Below are positions 60,367 through 64,000 of a stretch of 64,000 nucleotides of DNA, piece after piece. This DNA is from Thiohalophilus sp046483665 (GTDB lineage Bacteria > Pseudomonadota > Gammaproteobacteria > UBA6429 > Thiohalophilaceae). The notes under the pieces are model-generated. The model saw nothing but the letters and a program-made list of their open reading frames with translations. It was not told the DNA's origin and made no database searches. The stretch covers positions 1 to 64,000 of the forward strand of contig NZ_JAWOCR010000040.1 in the NCBI RefSeq assembly GCF_046483665.1. Direction: 5' to 3'. The number at the start of each line of letters is the position of its first letter. Position 1 is the first letter of the stretch. The translations under genes and the position numbers were made by a program.

Positions 60367-61491
60367 ATGGATTTTGAATCGTTACTGAAACTGATGGTGC
60401 ATAAAAACGCCTCTGACCTGTTCATTACCGCAGGCGTGGCCCCGAGCATGAAAGTCAACGGCAAGATCATGCCCGTGACCCAGGCGACCCTGACTCCCGG
60501 ACAGGCCGAGGAACTGGTCATGGGGATCATGAGTGAGGCACAGAAAAAGGAATTCAGAGAGCATAATGAGTGTAATTTCGCTATCTCTGCTTCCGGCATC
60601 GGCCGCTTTCGTGTCAGCTCTTTTCGCCAGCGCAATCACGCAGGCATGGTGTTGCGTAAAATCGAGGTCAACATACCGGGCTTCGAGGAACTGAAACTGC
60701 CGCCGATTCTGCGCGACATCGCCATGACCAAGCGCGGCCTGGTGATCTTTGTCGGCGGAACCGGCTCCGGTAAATCCAGCTCACTGGCGGCCATGGTCGG
60801 CTATCGCAACAAGAACAGTACCGGTCATATCATCACTATCGAGGACCCGATCGAGTTTATCCATCACCACCAGGGGTGCATTGTCACCCAGCGCGAGGTA
60901 GGTCTGGATACCGAAAGTTTTGAAGTCGCTCTGAAGAATACCCTGCGTCAGGCGCCGGATGTGATACTGATCGGCGAAATCCGTTCGCGTGAAACCATGG
61001 AACACGCCATGGCCTTCGCCGAAACCGGCCATCTGTGTCTGGCTACCCTGCATGCCAATAACGCCAACCAGGCCATGGATCGTATCGTCAACTTCTTCCC
61101 GGAAGATCGATTCAATCAGCTCTATCTCGACCTGTCTCTCAATCTCAAGGCGATGATCGCCCAGCAGTTGATCCCGACCCCGGATGGTAACGGCCGCGTG
61201 CTGTGCGCCGAGGTCCTGATCAACACTCCATTGATGGCCGATCACATCCGCAAGGGTGAAATCTCCAAGATGAAGGAGTTGATGACCAAATCCGGCCAGG
61301 CAGGTATGCAGACCTTCGATCAGGCCCTCTATCATCTATACAAGGAAGGCAGTATCACCTACGAAGATGCCATTAACCACGCCGACTCCGCGAATGAACT
61401 GCGCCTGATGATCAAGCTCGGCGAAACCAAGGGCGAGGACATGGAGGCTATGACAGGGGCACTGGAAGGGATCACTATTCAGGAAACCTGA
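60367..61491 (+). CDS. pilU: type IV pilus ATPase PilU
   Basis: This 374-residue PilT paralogue has Walker A GGTGSGKSS, TIEDPIEFIHHHQGCIVTQREVGLDTESFEVALKNTLRQAPDVILIGEIRSRETM and GHLCLATLHANNANQAMDRI. Its longer C-terminal tail is typical of PilU. It acts with PilT in forceful retraction. The following 989 bp contain repeats but no gene. Confidence 0.96.
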   Translation: MDFESLLKLMVHKNASDLFITAGVAPSMKVNGKIMPVTQATLTPGQAEELVMGIMSEAQKKEFREHNECNFAISASGIGRFRVSSFRQRNHAGMVLRKIEVNIPGFEELKLPPILRDIAMTKRGLVIFVGGTGSGKSSSLAAMVGYRNKNSTGHIITIEDPIEFIHHHQGCIVTQREVGLDTESFEVALKNTLRQAPDVILIGEIRSRETMEHAMAFAETGHLCLATLHANNANQAMDRIVNFFPEDRFNQLYLDLSLNLKAMIAQQLIPTPDGNGRVLCAEVLINTPLMADHIRKGEISKMKELMTKSGQAGMQTFDQALYHLYKEGSITYEDAINHADSANELRLMIKLGETKGEDMEAMTGALEGITIQET

Positions 61492-61520
61492 GAATCATTT
61501 TTTAATCCATCTGGAAATAA

Positions 61521-61580
61521 ACGCAGAGTAGCAAAGACGTTTATGCCCGTTGTTTGGGTGCAAAGGACGCGGAGAAGTGA
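61521..61580. repeat. degraded family B repeat
   Basis: ACGCAGAGTAGCAAAGACG and CAAAGGACGCGGAGAAG echo the arms of the family B elements, but the order is scrambled and the arms imperfect. First of several repeats in the gap after pilU. Confidence 0.45.
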
Positions 61581-61654
61581 TTTTGTGAGAGGCGATTGAC
61601 GTACAGGGATATAACTAATGTCGCGGGAGGCGTGGATGCCGAGTGACTCGTCGG

Positions 61655-61819
61655 TGACTCTCGCTGTAGCCACCCTTTTATCTAAATGACCGTCCTCCGG
61701 GTATCCTGCAATTTTAAAAGCGGGGTATTGTGGAAGGGGATTGAATCAGCGACTCTAGCCATACCCACCTGTTTATCTAAATGTTCGCCCCTTCGGGCTC
61801 CCTCGATCTTGAAAGCGGG
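61655..61819. repeat. diverged ~69-bp direct repeat, two copies
   Basis: GACTCTCGCTGTAGCCACCC at 61655-61723 and GACTCTAGCCATACCCACC at 61750-61819 each continue into TTATCTAAATG, a Pro/Gly-rich stretch and CTTGAAAGCGGG or TTTTAAAAGCGGG. A third, shorter relative ends ATCTTGAAAGCGCTGAC near 61952. They are non-coding as far as I can see. Confidence 0.6.
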
Positions 61820-61836
61820 CTCTCGCGCCTGCGCAC

Positions 61837-61916
61837 TTCGTCATTCCGGCCTTGAGCCGGAATCGAGTCTCTATAATTCGTCATTCCGGCCTTGAGCCGG
61901 AATCCAGTCTCTATAA
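61837..61916. repeat. 40-bp tandem duplication of the family D palindrome
   Basis: Two consecutive 40-bp units, TTCGTCATTCCGGCCTTGAG..., each contain the palindrome CATTCCGGC...GCCGGAATC and the tail AGTCTCTATAA. They differ by a single base. The same palindrome occurs once at 13706-13732. Confidence 0.8.
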
Positions 61917-62013
61917 GAGGAACGCCCTGCGGGCGAGCTGAATCTTGAAAGCGCTGACCCGCCAGCGCGCCTCGGGTTCATCTGACGAAGACCATCCCTG
62001 GCCTTCGCACTTC

Positions 62014-62073
62014 GTGCAGCCTACGGCTGCACAAATTCGTTCTCGACGAATTTGTCTTTGTCACGCGACAAAG
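62014..62073. repeat. array of three abutting perfect hairpins
   Basis: GTGCAGC-CTACG-GCTGCAC, AAATTCGT-TCTCG-ACGAATTT and CTTTGTC-ACGC-GACAAAG follow one another within 60 bp. An A-rich tract, AAACGAATCAAAAAAAACGCG, comes next. The stretch 62074-62480 holds no gene that I can support. Confidence 0.7.
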
Positions 62074-62480
62074 AAACGAATCAAAAAAAACGCGCCCGCA
62101 AGACACCGCCGATATAGCAATTTATCGATTGCTATACTGGTTCCCCTGCGCTTCTCTCTACATTAGTCAATCCATGGACGTCAGTCATCCCTGTGTAGGC
62201 TGGCGGGTGCGTGCTCCCGTGTCGCACCCTTCGAGCTTTTTCTCCTTCCATTGCGATGCTCGGCGGCGTCTACCGGAAATAAGATCCTATAGCGATAGAG
62301 TGCTTCCCATGCACCTTCAACCACTTCAATGTGCTCCTGGAGGCTCAAAGCATCAGAATTATTGAAAAAAGCCCGCTTATTAGGAAAGATTGGCATAAGG
62401 GCATATCTTTTTTCTGCTGGATATCATAAAGAGAAAGACAGAGGCGGACTCATTGACACAGTTAATAGTAAGGGTGAAGT

Positions 62481-62933
62481 ATGGATGAGACTGAATATGC
62501 AGGATTCTGGATACGAGTTGGGGCAGCGCTCATTGATTCGCTGCTGGTTATGATTATTATTGTGCCAGTTATCAATGCAGTGTATGGACCTGGCTACTGG
62601 ATGAGCGAGAAGCTGGTGCACGGGGGCTGGGATGTATTATTGAATTATGTTTTCCCTGCGATAGCGGTAATTGTTTTCTGGGTCTGCAAGTCTGCGACAC
62701 CGGGAAAGATGGCGCTGAAGTTGACGATTGTAGATGCCGCTACCGGCGGGAAACCGTCGACCGGGCAGTTTATCGGTCGCTATCTGAGCTATTATGTTTC
62801 AACCATTCCCTTGTTTCTGGGTTTGCTCTGGATAGGGCTCGATCGGCGCAAGCAGGGCTGGCATGACAAGCTGGCGGGAACTGTTGTAATCCGGGACAAT
62901 AGAAAAGAGCCGGAAATATTTGATAGTCAATGA
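62481..62933 (+). CDS. RDD-family membrane protein
   Basis: The 150-residue product has three hydrophobic helices (about 10-36, 48-68 and 95-115) and an RDD signature YAGFWIRVGAALIDSLLV at the start, followed by CKSATPGKMALKLTIVDAATG and RKQGWHDKLAGTVVI. RDD proteins are small membrane proteins; some act in ion (sodium) transport, most are uncharacterised. It stands alone after the repeat region. Confidence 0.82.
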   Translation: MDETEYAGFWIRVGAALIDSLLVMIIIVPVINAVYGPGYWMSEKLVHGGWDVLLNYVFPAIAVIVFWVCKSATPGKMALKLTIVDAATGGKPSTGQFIGRYLSYYVSTIPLFLGLLWIGLDRRKQGWHDKLAGTVVIRDNRKEPEIFDSQ

Positions 62934-63046
62934 TTTTTAAAAAGGCTGTACCGGTAAAAGTATGCGCGCTCAGGAACGGAAAGCACTGTGCTGCGAAATA
63001 AGTCTGTCGTTATGAGTACGAGATATTGCAAGGCCATGAGTTAACG

Positions 63047-63673
63047 ATGATTCGCGATACCAGTCTTTGTTTTCTTGGATATTCCTTTGTTAACGGCACT
63101 GGAGACGAGGAGTCGCTCGGTTGGGCCGGACGTGCTTGTGCTGCCGCACACAGTCGAGGCGCGCCGATCATCTGCTATACTCCTGGAGTACGTCGGAATA
63201 TCAGCAAGGATATTATGCAGCGCTGGGAGGTCGAATGTTTTATCCGCCTGCCTGAGGCTTGCGATGGTCGGAGTGTGCTTTCCTGCGGTGTAAATGATAC
63301 CGTGATTGAAAACGGCAAACTGCGTGTTCCTTTCGATAAACCGTGCAAGAATGTTTACGAGTTCCTTCATGGCGACAGTAAGTGCAGGCTGTTAATGATG
63401 GGCCCGCCATCCTTCTATGACAATGAGAAAAACCAGAGAATCGAGGCCCTGGAGTAATCTTTTTCTCGGCAGGCCGAGGTCCCGGGTGTCCCCTATATCA
63501 GGCTCTTCGCGCCGCTTGTTAACGATGCTCTGTACAGGAACTAGATTATTGGCAATGATGATGCACACCCAAAAAGCGCTGGATATGCAAAGTTGGCACT
63601 GCATTCTGGGGGCAGAGACGAAATTAATGGTAAGTGTTCTCTGGCTATGAGTCGGGTGTCGGTGAATGATTAG
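63047..63673 (+). pseudogene. SGNH/GDSL hydrolase with two in-frame stops and altered catalytic block
   Basis: One reading frame of full family length (about 209 codons) is interrupted twice. It begins MIRDTSLCFLGYSFVNGTGDEESLGWAGRACAAA, where the family reads GDSFVNGTGD, so the oxyanion Asp is Tyr. It continues GVRRNISKDIMQRW and CGVND, reaches TAA at 63455, reads on as QAEVPGVPYIRLFAPLVNDALY, meets TAG at 63542, and resumes ...NDDAHPKSAGYAKLA, with the catalytic DxxH-like AHP, to a final TAG at 63671. No frameshift is needed. I take it as a decaying gene. Confidence 0.85.
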
Positions 63674-64000
63674 CCGATGGATTGTTGGTGTGATGCTGTT
63701 ATTCGGTGTGCTATTGTTCATGCTGCCGAAGTCAGATGATGAAACACTTTCCAGGATTGCCTCGGCTTCGATGCTCAAATGCACCCGGGATTTTCGTGAA
63801 CAGGTGGCACGGCAGGTTATCAGGCAGGACGAGGTCGATGTAAAGTTCAACAATAAATGCCCGGATCTGATCGGCTCGCTCGAGGTTAACGAGCATGGCG
63901 AAATGGTGATTGGCGGTGAATTATACTCGATCAGAATGATCTTAATCCCCGTGGTTGAAAATGATAAAATACGCTGGAGTTGCTCTGGGGAACCTGCCGC
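63666..64000 (+). CDS. hypothetical small membrane-anchored protein, 3'-truncated by the window
   Basis: I do not recognise it. The frame begins MISRWIVGVMLLFGVLLFMLP, one N-terminal transmembrane helix or signal anchor, and continues with a periplasmic-type body containing KCTRDFREQVARQVIRQDEV and NNKCPDLIGSLEVNEHGEMVIGG. Three cysteines are visible; the visible end, IRWSCSGEP, loosely recalls the C-terminal region of pilin-like proteins, but this is weak. Its start overlaps the end of the SGNH pseudogene frame. Confidence 0.55.
   Translation, partial: MISRWIVGVMLLFGVLLFMLPKSDDETLSRIASASMLKCTRDFREQVARQVIRQDEVDVKFNNKCPDLIGSLEVNEHGEMVIGGELYSIRMILIPVVENDKIRWSCSGEPA

Noticed and set aside
61837..61916. 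CRISPR array or attC sites suggested by the two 40-bp units after pilU.
   Set aside because: Only two units stand directly adjacent without spacers, and the same palindrome occurs alone at 13706-13732; no cas or integrase gene is present.

Overview
The window looks like chromosomal DNA of a free-living gammaproteobacterium. The evidence is the gene set and gene order: coaBC-dut-algC-argB-slmA followed a few kb later by pyrE (a Pseudomonas/enterobacterial-type neighbourhood), metX-metW with a DUF4426 gene, pilT-pilU next to yggS-proC-yggT, aceA-aceK, cmoA-cmoB, rimO, radC-rpmB-rpmG, and an AmpG-type permease. I cannot name the genus. The intergenic DNA is crowded with several families of dispersed inverted repeats, a habit of some environmental Gammaproteobacteria.

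Layout. 0-0.8 kb: an intact tRNA-Gly(CCC), a 5'-half tRNA-Gly remnant, repeats, and eight tandem copies of a heptanucleotide. 0.8-8.3 kb: thiamine (thiS, thiG), phospholipid (plsY), folate (folB, folK, a pteridine-reductase-like SDR), a MidA-like methyltransferase, uppP, cmoA-cmoB. 8.5-12.1 kb: cell-wall hydrolase, two unusual metallo-beta-lactamase-fold proteins, a LysE exporter. 12.2-23 kb: rimO, a broken methyltransferase gene, cca, rpmG, rpmB, radC, coaBC, dut, algC, argB, slmA. 23-30.5 kb: a DUF4124-like protein, a TSUP permease, the glyoxylate-shunt pair aceA-aceK, xthA, pyrE.

30.1-48.5 kb is the most interesting part: two adjacent gene blocks that look devoted to guanidino compounds as a nitrogen source. 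The second block (36.1-48.5 kb) encodes a 'urea-carboxylase-related' NitT/TauT-type ABC importer, a creatininase-family amidohydrolase, a glutamine-synthetase-like gamma-glutamyl ligase (GlnT/GmaS type), a NikR-like regulator that has lost most nickel ligands, two DUF1989 proteins (carboxyguanidine deiminase type), a biotin-dependent carboxylase with Asp at the position I recall as Asn in true urea carboxylase, and allophanate hydrolase. Together these can convert guanidine to carboxyguanidine, allophanate, then ammonia and CO2. The first block (30.6-35.8 kb) carries a membrane di-iron desaturase/hydroxylase, an SDR, a protein very like bona fide creatininase, an AttM-like lactonase, an EamA exporter and a TIM-barrel protein; it may feed alkyl- or cyclic guanidines into the second. 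Near-consensus sigma-54 promoters precede both blocks and the divergent TIM-barrel gene, and a perfect NtrC-type site lies between the two divergent sigma-54 promoters. So the system appears to be under nitrogen-limitation control rather than the usual guanidine riboswitch, of which I find no trace.

48.6-64 kb: a lipoprotein, ampG, a DsbD_2-like membrane protein, DUF4426, metW, metX, a dynamin-family GTPase, yggT, proC, yggS, pilT, pilU, a roughly 1-kb repeat-rich gap, an RDD membrane protein, an SGNH-hydrolase pseudogene with two in-frame stops, and the start of an unknown small membrane-anchored protein cut by the window edge.
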